DNA of 64,000 nucleotides. Source: Neelides folsomi (Eukaryota > Arthropoda > Collembola > Neelipleona > Neelidae). The notes beneath the pieces are model-generated. The model did not search any database and was not told where the DNA came from. It saw only the letters and a program-made list of their open reading frames with translations. Of this stretch, positions 50,163 through 63,326 are shown piece by piece. The DNA lies in the NCBI GenBank assembly GCA_034687125.1, contig JAQGBZ010000019.1:248001-312000 (forward strand), in the 5' to 3' direction. Numbering within the stretch: position 1 is the stretch's first letter; the number at the start of each line of letters is the position of its first letter. A program made the position numbers and the translations under genes.

Positions 50163-50198
50163 CTTGACAGCCATAAAAGAAACTTTATGGCTGTCAAG
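50163..50198. repeat. Perfect 15-bp stem hairpin
   Basis: CTTGACAGCCATAAA and its exact reverse complement are separated by a six-base loop. There is no gene next to it that would need a terminator. Confidence 0.75.
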
Positions 50199-50500
50199 AA
50201 AAAAATGAAAGCGGGAAATATACAGGCAAATAATAGAAAACTTGATGATTTAAAGGCTTAATATTTTAAGAAAAATAGATCGACAATTTACCTACGAATA
50301 CTTGTATGTATTTATTATGTACATAAATAGTTTATGCTACAGCTACAGTATAGCATCACATTCAGTTATATTGAAATTGGGTATGAAAGCTCATGAGATT
50401 TCTAGATTCATTGATTCGGATCCAATCTATCGTAAAAGGATAATTTCCGAATCACCAAATGCTTGAAATACTTATATACCTATATACCAACATACACATA

Positions 50501-50620
50501 CCGAGTGTTTTTTAAGGACGTTACCAATGATTATGTTAAAGCATAGGGAAAAGTCACCATCTTCTATGAACCCCTATGCTTTACATTACTCGTTGGTAAC
50601 GTCCTTAAAAAAACACTCGG
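50501..50620. mobile_element. 120-bp foldback MITE
   Basis: The termini are CCGAGTGTTTTTTAAGGACG continuing TTACCAA and the inverse at the right end, flanked by TA on both sides (50499-50500, 50621-50622). An inner arm AAAGCATAGGG pairs with CCCTATGCTTT, so nearly the whole element folds into one hairpin. Non-coding. Confidence 0.85.
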
Positions 50621-52070
50621 TACATGTACCATAGGCATAGAGTTACTAGAGTTACTTTACTCCGATGTTATATATTACTATTGGAATGATTTATATAAGT
50701 ATTTTATCAAAAGTGAATTGGAGCGATTAATCCCATTATACACGAGTTGGTAAATATATTAACATGACAATAAGATATAATACAAATACCATGAGCAATC
50801 TGTATGTACATAAGTTGGGACTAACATAAAAATAAGTCACTCAATGTAAAAAGTTAATGCTTCTCGATACCTACCATATTCTGATATCGTTAAATTAAAC
50901 TGATACGTGTTTTACGTATATATTATGTACTTATACATATGGTAGATAGGTATAATGACATAGGATAGGTAGGGTAGGATAGGTAATCATAACCAATTAT
51001 TTAATTTATTTATATTATAAAATCAATAATATATCATTTAAAAATGATATACTCGTACTTACAGATAATTACATAGATAAATACATAATATATTAGAATA
51101 TTACCAATTTGTATGTATAATCTTGATTATGTATGTGTACAATGTATATTATTTAAAATTAAAATAATGAAATTGTCAATTCCAGGGAAAAGGGATAGGT
51201 CGTAAAAGATGAAAGCATTTATCTATAAAAGAGCGTGTAATCAGATACCGAAAAGTCTGATTGATCTGCCTTCATGTTGGCGTTTAATTACAGCCTTAAT
51301 GAGATGCAAATACTTGAGACAATTTGAATTTAATCCTTGTTGAAAGCCCAAAGCCCCTGAGAGCTCCAAGGCCTTTCACTCACACTAGTAAGTTTGCCGA
51401 ATCAATGAAGAAATAAAGGAAAGCAAAATGCAGAATTTCCCCATTAAAACAGCGATACCTTTTATATTAAATATTTATCTTCCTACCCTGATACATCTAA
51501 ACATATAAAATCATCATCAATTATTTATTCATGTCAAATATTTATTCCTCTTAAGGTCATAAACAGGTAATTAAAAAATATAAATGATTTTTGCTAACAG
51601 GAAAATTTCACGTGACGACCGGTGATATTAAATATAATACAGTAATAAAGGCTCTGAGGTATTAATATCATATACAAGTACTAGGTTTGTAAGGTATGTA
51701 TGGTATATGATATATGAAATAAAAATTATAAAGATTTAGTATTATAATGCACAATGCAAATACCACACCAAGTAAAACTCAATTAAATTCCCTACATAAT
51801 GAGAATTGAATTGGCAATAAACTAATCAAAATTCACTTACGTAACAAACTCCATAATTTCAGCTTATGAACTTTTTCACCTTTAATATCCCGCACAATGT
51901 TTTATCAATTCAACCTAAATTACACATTTGGTCATAAAGAGAATCAAACATGAACAAAAGAGTATTAGAGGAACCACATAAAATTAAATGTATTTGGTGT
52001 TAATCTTTTAAAAGGAGATATCCCAACTATTGATTTGTTGATAATGAATTTGAATGTGTTTTTAAAGGCT

Positions 52071-52231
52071 TAGTGAATCAATAATTGAATTTAACGTTGT
52101 TGAAGCTGCGGCTGTTAAAGATGTGCCTAACGGAGAAATGCACCAGGAAACGTGTGGAGTCTTCGAGAGTTCGAACGCGAGTGAAATTTTGAGAATCCGC
52201 GGAGTGTATAAATGCAAGGTCCATTGAGGTT
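52071..52231 (+). CDS. Possible terminal exon, product unknown
   Basis: Open from acceptor TTTTTAAAG to a TGA, reading LSESIIEFNVVEAAAVKDVP and ending RIRGVYKCKVH. The minus strand of the same block is also open (52277-52062), so the strand is not certain. The composition of the plus frame is more protein-like. A further open frame beginning MNLQWICYGTDFPDFPMEW follows at about 52312-52446. Confidence 0.25.
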
Positions 52232-53582
52232 CTACGAAGAGATTCCTTTCATCTCCTACACTTGTAGAATTTAACATCCTCCCACTTCGCCCCCGAAACC
52301 CCGAATTCGGGATGAACCTTCAATGGATTTGTTATGGGACTGACTTTCCCGACTTTCCCATGGAGTGGAGAAGACGTCGAGGGCTCGTTGAAGAAATCCT
52401 TAATGATTCTCCAATTCTTTTTTTCAAATCAGCTCCGCTCGGCTGATCCTTTTGTTTGGACCAATTTCTCCTCATAATTTATGCCGATCTAAAGTCGTTA
52501 TTCTAATCGATGGGATCGTACAATGTCTTTATGTTTGCCAGCCGTCATTTTGCACGTTTGGCTCGTCGTACGATTATTTTGTAATTTGATAATGTAAAGT
52601 CTCCTGATTACTTATTGTCTGATAGCCCAAGAGTTTAACTTTCACTTTGAGTCAAAAGTCCTTCAAGTTTTCTTTCATAACTTTCCTCATTAAGTTTGCT
52701 GGGGAAAAAAGTTTCCTCCGAATGTTGCCTTGTGTTGAGCCAAGAGCCAATTTTAATTATCCATATCAACTCCACGTCAATCCCATTGGAAAGAAAAGGA
52801 GGAACATATTAATCAGCTCGAGATTCAATCATTAACTCCTTCGCTCAAACTCGGGGACTTTTAACTTCATAATGAGCCAATTAGCTATTTTTCCATGAAT
52901 CATCCTAACTTACCCTAATTTCAATATTATTTTTATTATTAATCACTTAACTAACTTTAAGTATACTAGTGTACTTTATGCAATTCAAGATCGCACTGTT
53001 TTATACCGTACATGTATTTATGTAATGTAGAGTATGCTTTACATGTGATGAATAATAATATAAATAGGTATTAAATACATTGTACTGTATTTCCTACTGA
53101 CCATGAGCGATCCATGGACCACACACAAGTTAACTTTGTTTTATTTTTATCGCATGAAATGAAGCAATGTATCTGAACGACACAATTACACCAAATAATT
53201 ACATTATTACATTGCTACAATTTCTAGACTTTAAAGTATATTTAAACCATTATTAAAATATTTTAATTTTAAAGTATTTTGATAAATACTAATTTTTTTT
53301 ATTGAATTCGTCCTCCTAAATCGCCAAAAGACACCATTTTCAAAAACATCGTTTCATAAGTAGCTTTGTTCTGAAAACGTTAGTTAAAATGTGATAACGT
53401 TAATCTAGTTTATTCTTAGTAAAAGTAAATAGATTAGATGATAAATGTAAAGTAAATGCGATAAAGCACTAGAAAAATTAATTTTAAGCCTATTTGGTTC
53501 ATTGCGAATATAAATTTCTACCCTTTTTTCGGTTTGCGATAATAAGAGACATTTATAATATTTAATTCAAAAAGTTTTCACT

Positions 53583-55635
53583 ATGGCCATGCCCATGGCC
53601 AAATCAATGTCCTCCAGTTCCGAAATCTTCCTTAACTTTGAGAAAATTGAAATAAACAAAAGGACGGATGCTGATCGACCAAGTAAGATTTCAAAAAATT
53701 CATATTTTTCTCATTAAGTAGCTTTAAGCCTTTAGGTATTATTAAGTAAATAGATCATCAACTGCACTGCTGAAGAAACTTATTATATTTATTAAATTTA
53801 TTATATACGTAATTTGTATTCTATCGTATATGAGAATTCTGCCTTTGAATTCTGTTTAATCCACTTACTCGTATTTAATCTACTATTATAGTATGTATAT
53901 TGGTATAAACTAAGTTCATCGAAAATCCCATTTTGTGCCAAATATTAAAGGATGATAATTCTCAAACTTTATTTTACAATCCGATTATTTAATTTAAAGA
54001 TTATTTCTAATTAAAGTTTATCAGGATTAATTAAATTAATTGATGAATCAAGGAGAAGTCCCTTTCTCTTACCCTTTGAAGTTTTATGAATAGGACCGCA
54101 TTTGATAAAGTATAATTAAATTAATTTACTTTTAATTAATTGAACAGGCATTGCAAAACCTGGTTTGGATGAAATTGAACAATATGAAGAAACCAGAAAA
54201 AAACAGATTGAAATTCGGTCCAAAGAGCTCGGGATCCCCAAAGACAAATTTATCATGGATGACTTCGACCCAACGTTTAAATATTACGAGAAGGATCTTT
54301 ATTTTCCTAGTTTAAAAGGCAATGTCACTTTCATGACGGTGAAGGCTCACGTAAGTTTGAAAAGCATGTACCTAAACATAAAACAATCATTTTATTATAA
54401 TTATAATTTCTTAATGCATTTATAATTATAATTATTAAGTATGTTTAAACCATGATAAATAATTATAATTTATACCTTACGTAATTTGAAATGTAAATTA
54501 TTTCATAATTAAAATTTTAATCTAAAGATATAAGTATCCATATTGAATTTATGGTATGTCAATTAAAGGGGGTTTCTAAAATCCAAGGAATGCTCGTCGA
54601 TCAAATTTACAAAGAAACGCGTCGCCAGATTTCAAAATCAATTGAAGTGTACACGAACGAATCATATCACGATCCAGATTTTCGACCTTCGAAGGGTCAG
54701 ATTTGTCTCGTGAAAGCTTTGACCTGGAGAGATATTGAAGAATTGATGAAGTCTCTACTTGGAAAACGTTGGTACTCTCTACGCGCCCCATCCAACAGAA
54801 ATAACGACATTGACAATCGCGATGCTGGGAAATGGTTCAGAGCAATTTGCACCGACACAGTTGCAAATTACGAGTGGAGATTAGCTTCTGCCTTTTTATT
54901 CACTTTCCTTGACACAGGAAGGAAAATGCCAATTCCGATCAAAAATATTCGCAACATAGTTTTCAATTATATACATCAGCCAATAATGGCCCCTTTTTTT
55001 ACTCTATTGCTTTACAGTAAATTGATTTTTTTATATATTTAAGAATTACCAATTTGATAAGAATTGATTAAATAAAATTCCTAACTTTTCGAATTTAATT
55101 GCGCAGACTTAGAGCAAATTGACAAGAGGACTGATGAAAAAGTAATAGAAGTTTTTCACAAATATCGAATCGTCACTTTGAAGGTTTTGGCGTTGGTTGG
55201 AGAATCCTTCGTTTCCAAACTTGTGAATCCAACGGAAATTGAAGTGAGGAATTATTTTAAAGCTCTTTCCAATCTTCTCTCCATCTCTTTTAAGTTTTAT
55301 TGACTTTGGGTAACTTTTATCTCCATTTTCCACTCGGGTGCTTTTAATGCATTAAAATTTAAATAACTTCATTAATCATTCTTTAAATACATCAAGATTA
55401 TTATAATTATATATTTATTAATCTATTAAATTATGATGATTTCATAATTTACATAATATGTTATCATCTTATCATATAATTTTGTATGAATATGGAGATG
55501 GACTTGGAGTTTGCTGTTTCGCATCGAGGCGCTCCGGCCAAATCACACCCTCATATTCTTGGAACACCGAGAGACGATGAGATTATCACATTAGATGTGA
55601 CGAAATTTGACATCGAGATGAATCTTCTTTCATAA
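53583..55635 (+). CDS. Possible Tudor-domain protein
   Basis: Five exons, 53583-53682, 54148-54350, 54569-55016, 55107-55243 and 55498-55635, in consistent phase, 341 residues, no signal peptide. It begins MAMPMAKSMSSSSEIFLNFE. The middle has GQICLVKALTWRD, WFRAICTD and then FLFTFLDTGRKMPIPIKNIR. This parallels the Tudor pattern of an entry strand, a WYRA motif, a VxFVDYGN strand and a final LRxL. If correct it would read methylated arginine, as in germline small-RNA factors. The usual second aromatic residue of FVDYG is Thr here (FLDTG), so ligand binding may be altered. The last acceptor (ATATGGAG) is weak. An alternative is an unrelated nematode-specific protein. Confidence 0.6.
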
Positions 55636-56042
55636 ATATTTTACTTCATAACATAAATATTTGGTAATAACTTTTCAAGTATGTTTTACAATGTTTTATC
55701 TCACTTTTATATTATTTTCTTTAAAGATATATGTAATGCTATAATGTAGAGTACGTACAAACTTTTAATAATTGTAAAACAAGCTCTTTTATATTGATAA
55801 TTAAAAATCGATTTTGTATAAAAACATATCATAAATAACAAATCATTATATAATATGTTACATAATTTAAGTTATTAAAGTAATTATTCTTCTGTTATAT
55901 GATATTGTTAGAAAATGATAGCTTCACCATAAAATAAATTTCATAAATATAATTTCGTATCGTTATTTATTTTCACATACCCACATATATACAAAATAAT
56001 AGAAATTTGCAAGAGTCACTTTTATATTTTATTTCAAGAAAT

Positions 56043-56628
56043 CTATGATCTGATGAATTTATTACGTCTGCGGTTGCCTGTTGGTTTCTCCGTTGCTGGT
56101 TTCTCGGTGTCAACTTCGTTTTCCTCATCAGGTTTCTCTGGGAGAACTGCAGTTTCCGTCGTTGGCTTCACATTGGCTGCAGATAGAGGAAGTTTCGTTG
56201 TTGTTGCGTTTGCAGCTCCAATAACACACCCAGGGCGTGGAACGCATCTTGAAAAAGCCCCAGTAAGACAAAAACACATGCCGCATTCGACGTCAAGCGG
56301 ATACGAGATAGACCCAAAATTACATGAACCAAGTCTAATTGCTGGGATGAATTTAATGTTCACTTGGACTAAATAAAAGTATTAAGCATTCAAAAATTAA
56401 ATTCTCAAATATTATTTAAAGAATTCAATAAATTAAACCACATTGTTTAACTTAATTTAAGTTGCGTGTTTTGGGGAAAAAATTTTTACATTGCGATCCT
56501 TGTGGAGCTGCCGTTGTTGGTTGATCCTGATTATTTTGTTGACTTCCTGGTAATTGAAATCCTGGGATTGTGGCATGTACAAAAAATACCGCTGAGAAGA
56601 CCCCAATCAATACACAAACTTTATCCAT
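56043..56628 (-). CDS. Secreted Cys-rich protein, pacifastin/VWC-like
   Basis: Exons 56628-56490 and 56368-56043 give 154 residues. The signal peptide is MDKVCVLIGVFSAVFFVHA. A Gln/Pro-rich linker follows, then one six-cysteine module: C-x12-C-x2-C-x-C-x7-C-x5-C, with LDVECGMCFCLTGAFSRC visible. The spacing is close to pacifastin light-chain inhibitors and also to half a VWC domain. The C-terminal half is Thr/Pro/Glu-rich and probably disordered. A protease-inhibitor role is inference. Confidence 0.65.
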
Positions 56629-58000
56629 ATTCAATATATTACTATTTGTGATTTAACTATTAATAAATAAGCTTATTTTTCCTAAATAGTTTTAAAATAT
56701 TTGTATTTGAAAAGGTCTGAGATGAAATTGAAGTTTGTTGGTCTTCGGATGATTGTTAGATTGTGACTGGAGATGATGTTGTTTATAAAGGGGAGTTTTG
56801 ACCCTCGTCTCCAACTCCTCATTTCCATATAATGGTAACGGGTTCTTTTCATTTGGGTCACCAGATCACTTCTCTACCATCATCAAATCCCTATTCAATC
56901 TCATAAACTACGAATGAATGAAGATTCTGAAAATTGAAAATGTCCAGGTGAGCATTCGAATCTCATTTGTAATTCATTTCCCTCTCGTCCTCACAAACAC
57001 TCAAAAACTCATTCACCCTTTCTTACCATTGTTATGATCCATGTTATGAAATTCTTCCTACAATATTAATATTGTTAATTTTATAATGTTAATTTAAATA
57101 TTACGCTCTCGATTGAAAATCTCCATTTCCATTATGCTTCAAAATGGGGTCAATTTCTTTTTAAAGTTTTATTCTTCTTCGTGATGCAACCATATTAAAA
57201 TTTAAATAATAATACAACACTTTAACACTTTACTTTAAATTATCTAATTTAACATCAAATTAAATAATTTAGTATTAATTTAGATAATAGTTATAACCTA
57301 TTTAACTCACACTGTAATTTAATTCATGAAGATGTTTTGGATTTCCTGAGAAGCTATTAAATACAAAATTAAATTTGGCGCTTAATCCAGTTTAAAATTT
57401 TTATAAACGTTATTGACCCAATGATCGCCATAAGAAGTCTTGAAATAAAGACAAGGAATGATCATCGATCATTTATGGTAGTATTACTCTACCAATATCA
57501 GTTTAAGTGTTCAGAATAGATTTAAAGTTGTTATGATAAATGATAAAAGAAATAAAATGAATTAGATTCGTGTTCTTCGGTTCTTCCTTTAACTGTAACT
57601 TCAACCTTTTAATCGGTTAGATCACATTTGATCCATAAAATCCATTGTTTTTCATAACTCACACTGTTCAACATTGTTAAATGAAACAATGATCAATTAT
57701 ATGATTTACCTTTTAACATGAACTTGATCAAAGAGCATCCAATAAAGATGATTCTTTTTATAGATGATTCAATATATCTCGTACAATACATTTAAATCAT
57801 TTAATACGTAAGTACATACTTAAGTTCATATGTAAGTAGATATCTGTATGTAATGCATGTTTAATATGTAAGATATTTATTTAAGTAAGTATAGTATTAT
57901 TAGATAGCTATATGCATCATATGAAAATCAATAATTGACAAAAAATTATTCAAATTGATGGACAGTTGATAATTTAATTGTATTAATTCTGATTGATGAT

Positions 58001-58639
58001 TCATGGTTTGGGCTGTGCAGTTTTGAGAAACGTGTTGTCCAAATAATGCTTGCACAGCGATTGGACCATGTCAGCGCAAAAAAGATTACAAAGGGACAAC
58101 ATCGCCACGCTGCTCATACTCATCTGACGAAGGAAACTTGGGATCGTCCGTCCATCTCCTTCAAAACCTATCTTCACCTCTTTAAAAAATTAAAACGATT
58201 AAATAATGTTTTTAAATATTGGTTCTTTATTATAGATTATAATACATTATAATTAAAAAACAATTTTAACAATTTGCCATATATATCAAAATTGCACAAT
58301 AACAAAAACAACACCATTATTGAATTCTTTAAAGATTCTTTGAAAATATTTTGTTTTTCACTTACCATTACCGTAATAGCGATTAAAGAGAGAAGGAAGT
58401 ATCACATGTTGTAGCAATTGATAAATAATATTATTCTCCTTATAAACTAAATTTTTATCGGTAGTATTGGAATAGGAATTGTAGTCAATCTTTTTACTCC
58501 CAAAAAGCAAAGAATTTTTCCTATAATTTACCAAATTGAGACCCGAGCCGACAAAGCTTGGTTTATTTCCTCCAAAACTCGTCCCTCCTATGAGAAGAGG
58601 GAGAAACAAAATAGAAATAAAAATAATGAGATATCTCAT
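58001..58639 (-). CDS. Small secreted protein, unrecognised
   Basis: Exons 58639-58366 and 58179-58001, phase 1 junction with donor AATG|GTAAGTG and acceptor TTTTTTAAAG, 150 residues. The signal peptide is MRYLIIFISILFLPLLIGG. The first exon continues GNKPSFVGSGLNLVNY and ends NRYYGN. The second has a Cys-containing helix (LSLCNLFCADMVQSLC). Reading past the donor instead would end two codons later. No family recognised. Confidence 0.6.
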
Positions 58640-59712
58640 AGTAGACAAAAGTTTGAGTGGAATTGAGAAAATGGAGAACCATTGTTTTGAATATCTGGGT
58701 TTTATAGGAAGGAATCCGAAAGTGTAGGTCAAAGTGCCTCAAGACGATGCGACCTGAATTGTCAAATTCAAGGTCACAGACATAAAAATAATACATAGAA
58801 GCCGAGAGGGTATCAATAATTGCTATTAGGGACACTCACGAAAAACACAAAACAAACGAATGCGGCTATCAGAGAAAGTTTAACAAACACTTCACCTTAT
58901 TTGCATAATAAAAAAGTTAAACGTATATTTTGTATATTAATTGCAAATTGCTTATCAAAGTATGAAAGTACCTTATGCCTTTTAATACTTTTAATATAAT
59001 GATAATTCTTTATTAATAAATTAATTCTTTATTTAATGTTAATGATAAAGCTATCCAATAAGATTAATTTAAATTGTTTTTATTATTTATAATTAATTTA
59101 CAATAATGTACATTTTTAGCATACCTAAAGTTATTTTATTAAAATTTTATTACTTAACTGGCTAATATTAACATTCGATTAAAAAATATATTTAAACCTT
59201 TGTGGTTTGGTATGAATTTTGGATTAAGAATTATTGCATTGCCTGGTTAAATCAAACCATCCATTCTATTGAAGATGTAAAAAAGTTGATTTATCAAAGT
59301 TGATAAGTTTGAGATCATCACAAGGTGATTGAAATTCCATTGTTCTTTCAATCTCTCATTCCAATTGATTTCTTATATGTGAGCTGGAGGTTAGAGATAG
59401 GAAATATCCATTTGTTTAAGTCACCTTCCCTCCAACCCACAATCACTCAGAAAATCCATATGACTTTGATTCTTTTCATTTTCCACATTTATCATCACTT
59501 GGATAAAAAAAATCAATACTGTGACAAATTATAGATTTTTAGATTTGCTTGTTCATGTAATAGTATTCTTTATAAATAGTATATAGTAAATTTTCCCTAT
59601 TATGTCTATAACATGGAAAATTAAATTGCACAAAAATTTAAATAAAATATAAAAGTGAGAACATTTATTTGTATATATAAAATTAATCAAAATATGATAT
59701 TATTTAAGGGAA

Positions 59713-60272
59713 ATGAAAATTTGGATTTTCTTCTGTTTGATTCTTTTCAATTTTGAAATTTCCCTCAATCCTCGTCTTTAGGAAATGATGAGAAACAAAT
59801 CCCGCGGGGGTATCCAGAAAAGCACACGTTCCTTAAAGAGATCTTCTAACCAACAATTAAACTCAGAATCCTTCGGGTTTCTTACGAAGAGATGGAAAAA
59901 CTCTTGGGATATGCTTTAAGAAGATGCTTCAAGGAAACTAGACGAGTTAAAAGCAGATGTTTCCAGACGTGAAGATGTTGTTTTACATTACAAATTACAA
60001 CCAAACTTGATGAAGAAGTCAGAAGTTCTCGAAGCTTACGCAGTAAACTTTAATTTAAATGAATTTATACATTTATAAATTATAAAGTATGCGAATAAAT
60101 ATACTTCTATATTTATATGTTTTTTATATATCAAATTTAATAAAAAAAATTCTTTCTAATTGCCAATTAAATTGAATTATAGAAATTAGATGCAGGGAGA
60201 AAAAGGGTGATTGGCATAAAAAGACGACTCGAAGAAATTGAAAAAGTTGGAAAAGCTGCAGGCGTGTTTTAA
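59713..60272 (+). pseudogene. Secreted basic protein gene with two in-frame stops
   Basis: Exon 59713-60042 begins with a signal peptide MKIWIFFCLILFNFEIS, and exon 60183-60272 ends with EEIEKVGKAAGVF. Donor GCA|GTAAAC and acceptor AATTATAG are in phase. The single frame is interrupted by TAG at 59779-59781 and TAA at 59917-59919, yet both flanking and intervening segments keep protein-like composition (KLDELKADVSRREDVV, EMMRNKSRGGIQKST). Neighbouring genes use TAA and TAG as normal stops. A young pseudogene is the simplest reading. The TAG could also be a splice acceptor for a shorter form. Confidence 0.5.
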
Positions 60273-60872
60273 CAAGTTGTTTATTTTACTATTTATAATT
60301 AAACAAATGTATGTATACCACAGTTTAGAAAATTATGACATTTTTTTTGATTTAATAAAGTAATTCCATAATCAATTTTCGATAAGCATTCAAATTCCGA
60401 TTAAGGTTTCAAAATTGTTTATTTTAGTTTAATAAACCCGCCGAATTTTAATTAAATGTAAACAAAAATTTATCAAAAGGTTCAATCATTTGTTGTTTTT
60501 ATTATTTACATGTGTATGTTTAATCGAACCTACATGATATGTATTTGATTTTGAAATGAGATTTAGCATTATTAGATTATTACTAAACCAGAATCATTTT
60601 ATTCGCATTTCAATTCTAACGGAATTAACTATATTATGTATATTCTGTATATATCAAATATTATATTGTTACATTTATTAGGTATATCTTAAATATGTAT
60701 TTTAAACAAACAATACTTTTATTAATTTTAATAAATTACTAATTAACATAGATATTCCTATATAAAAAGAAATAGCATTATGGTTTGAACAATCAAACGT
60801 TGATAGTTAAATAATACGTTAAAATTTCTTCATTTTAAATGAATAAATTGAAATTGTGCATTTTTTAATATA

Positions 60873-61505
60873 TCAATAATATTTCACAATGAAATTAAAA
60901 CTGAGGAAAGTGAATAAATGAAAAATGGATAGGAAATTATGCAAGGAATTCCCTCTGCAAATTCCCACTCTTTCTTCCATAAATTTAATTGTGACTTCCG
61001 GGATAGATTTATCCAAATTTCTAAACGCTTCTTGAGCCATTTTGATAACATTGTCAACTTCGTCTGTATCAATACATTCAAGGTCCCCTCCGCACTTAGG
61101 ATGCGTAAAAGTATCGTTAGCAATTTTCTTGATGCAAACCATATTTTTCCCCAGATCAAAACATCCAGATCCATTCCAAGCAGAACTGATTTCAAACTTC
61201 GTTTCGTCAATTTTAAGTCCAGCGAAACAATTGCATCTAAAATTAATGCAAAGAAGCGCCGTTTTATCGAATCCCAATATCCCACCGCAATCTTGAGAAA
61301 GTCCAATGATTCCGATCTTTGGAAGAATTAAAGGTAGAGTCATTGGCATATACGCACAGGTAGTTTCAGGGATTGCTGTTTTATTTGTGCTTATAAAAAA
61401 ATCTTCATTTGATTTTAAAAAGCTACTTGAATTATTCACAGATAAAAATTCACTCTGAATTAGCGAATTCACAATTAAAGTTTGCACTAATAGTAATGGA
61501 TTCAT
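60873..61505 (-). CDS. Cys-rich secreted or GPI-anchored protein
   Basis: Single open frame of 210 residues starting MNPLLLVQTLIVNSLIQS, a likely signal peptide. It has about ten cysteines including CINFRCNC and CGGDLEC, and several N-glycosylation sequons. The C-terminus is a hydrophobic stretch (FLSIFHLFTFLSFNFIV), as expected for a GPI-attachment signal or membrane anchor. No domain recognised. Confidence 0.55.
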   Translation of the reverse strand: MNPLLLVQTLIVNSLIQSEFLSVNNSSSFLKSNEDFFISTNKTAIPETTCAYMPMTLPLILPKIGIIGLSQDCGGILGFDKTALLCINFRCNCFAGLKIDETKFEISSAWNGSGCFDLGKNMVCIKKIANDTFTHPKCGGDLECIDTDEVDNVIKMAQEAFRNLDKSIPEVTIKFMEERVGICRGNSLHNFLSIFHLFTFLSFNFIVKYY

Positions 61506-61509
61506 TATC

Positions 61510-63326
61510 TTTTTTAAAAATTAACAAATTATAAATATTTTATATTTAAAATTTAAAATAATTCAGCATTAAAAAATTCAATATCCTGTAAGAATAAGTA
61601 TGATTTTTAATGAAAGTAAATTCGTAAATGATTTGCAATCAACTGAAATGTCTTTATATATAGACAACATTTTTTGGCGAATCAATGGATACTTCGTGTT
61701 TTTACTTAATTTGTGCCCATATGGGAGACATATTGATGTTTCAATTTTTGTGAAATTAACCTTGAAATTATCTTTGACATTAAGATAATATAAAAATTAA
61801 AAACTTGTTAAATTGAGTTAATTTTAAAACATCAGAAAATGAATCCAGATGGTGTGTGACTCACAATCACAATTCGTTCAACATCCTATTAATTGCAAGT
61901 GTGGGAATAATTCTGCGTAGGTGTTAGGAACAAATAAGTAGAATGATGAATGATCTTTAAAGAATTAACGTTCTGAACGAGGACTTCTTGTTAATCTCAT
62001 AAATGTTATTGATTCAGAATTTGATTCTGCGGAAAGAGACGTCACGCTTGATTTTTATTTTGAACTTCCTTCACCTCGATGTTTTCTGCTCGGGTGGCAT
62101 GCAATTTGGATTGTGTGATTTCTAGGACTTTCCTCTTTTCCTCTTAATTATTCTTCTTATCGGACAAATGGAAGAAATGAATCTTGAACGCCAGGAGATG
62201 TCAAAGAGGATTAAAATTAAGTTTAAAATGAAAAGCGCAAGACCCTTCATTCAACATTTCATGACTTTGGTCAAAATTGGAATTATTTGACCAGTTTGAG
62301 GGAAGAACACGAATATCTACTTTGGTCATAATATAAAGTAATTAAATATATTAATTTTTCTTAAGTTTAGTTTGAATTCATTTATTAAAATAACAATTTA
62401 TAGTTAATAATTTAAATGAAATCTATAAATTCAAAATATTGGGATTTCTTTATTTATCAATTATTTTAACACTTTTAGATTTCATTTGGGTTTTTGTAGC
62501 TATTTGGGTATTAAACACATTCATTTAATATAAATTTTTGCCAAATAAAGGATCAATGCTAATAAAATCAACAACAAAGAATCAAATATACTAAAATACA
62601 TAATACTTTATATGAAAGTTTGTATAAATTTTGGATTATAGAATTTCTGTTTACGTAACTGAAGTTTTGCTTATTATATTCTTTATAATTTCAATAATAT
62701 TATATTCATTACTTAAATAGGTAACTATCCACGTGAAAGGTCGAAGGAGGTGGATGACGTGTTAATTGAGTTAATTAAGAAATTTCGTTCTTTATAAATT
62801 CTCGAATGAGATTTTCGCGTGTTAATTAATCTTAAATGAGCCTAATTAGTTTATTAATTTTGATATATTATATAACTTCTATATATTTCAAATTTAATAA
62901 ACACGTCTGAGAAGGACATTCAAATGTATGTATATAGTTGACCCTCTATTTTGCTTTGTTTTAAAAAATATTATTGATTAAATAATAACAAAGCTAAAAT
63001 AAAGCAAACACTCGGTCTACCTAGATTGACTGTTAATTTCAAATACATACTATATCCTACATTATATAAAAGCAATATGTATTTACAATTAGTATGATTG
63101 TATAGGCAATGCCCTTTAATTATTTTGCTACCATACATTGATAAAACTGTTTATTACAATTAGGCTTAATTATTTAAATTATTTTCATTATAAATACTTC
63201 AAGGTAAATATTTCAATGTTTACTTTTAATTAAATCTACTTTTTTAATAAACGAGTAGTAATATAATAAAACTAATAATAATTTAGAAAATTTTAAATAT
63301 ATTTGATTAAAATCTTCTTTCAGAAA
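61510..63326. other. Intergenic, nothing recognised
   Basis: AT-rich sequence with only short AT-driven open frames. It is upstream of the divergently transcribed Cys-rich and neuropeptide genes and probably contains both promoters, but no element can be named. Confidence 0.6.

Larger units (their letters stand above)
45000..52060. other. Gene-poor AT-rich region
   Basis: Seven kilobases with no credible multi-exon gene. Open frames at 45723-45932, 47268-47510 and 48408-48623 have low-complexity AT-driven composition. It contains a GATTTG microsatellite near 48038-48060, hairpins at 50163-50198 and 50501-50620, and a GGATAGGTA-type simple repeat near 50.94-50.98 kb. Confidence 0.6.
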
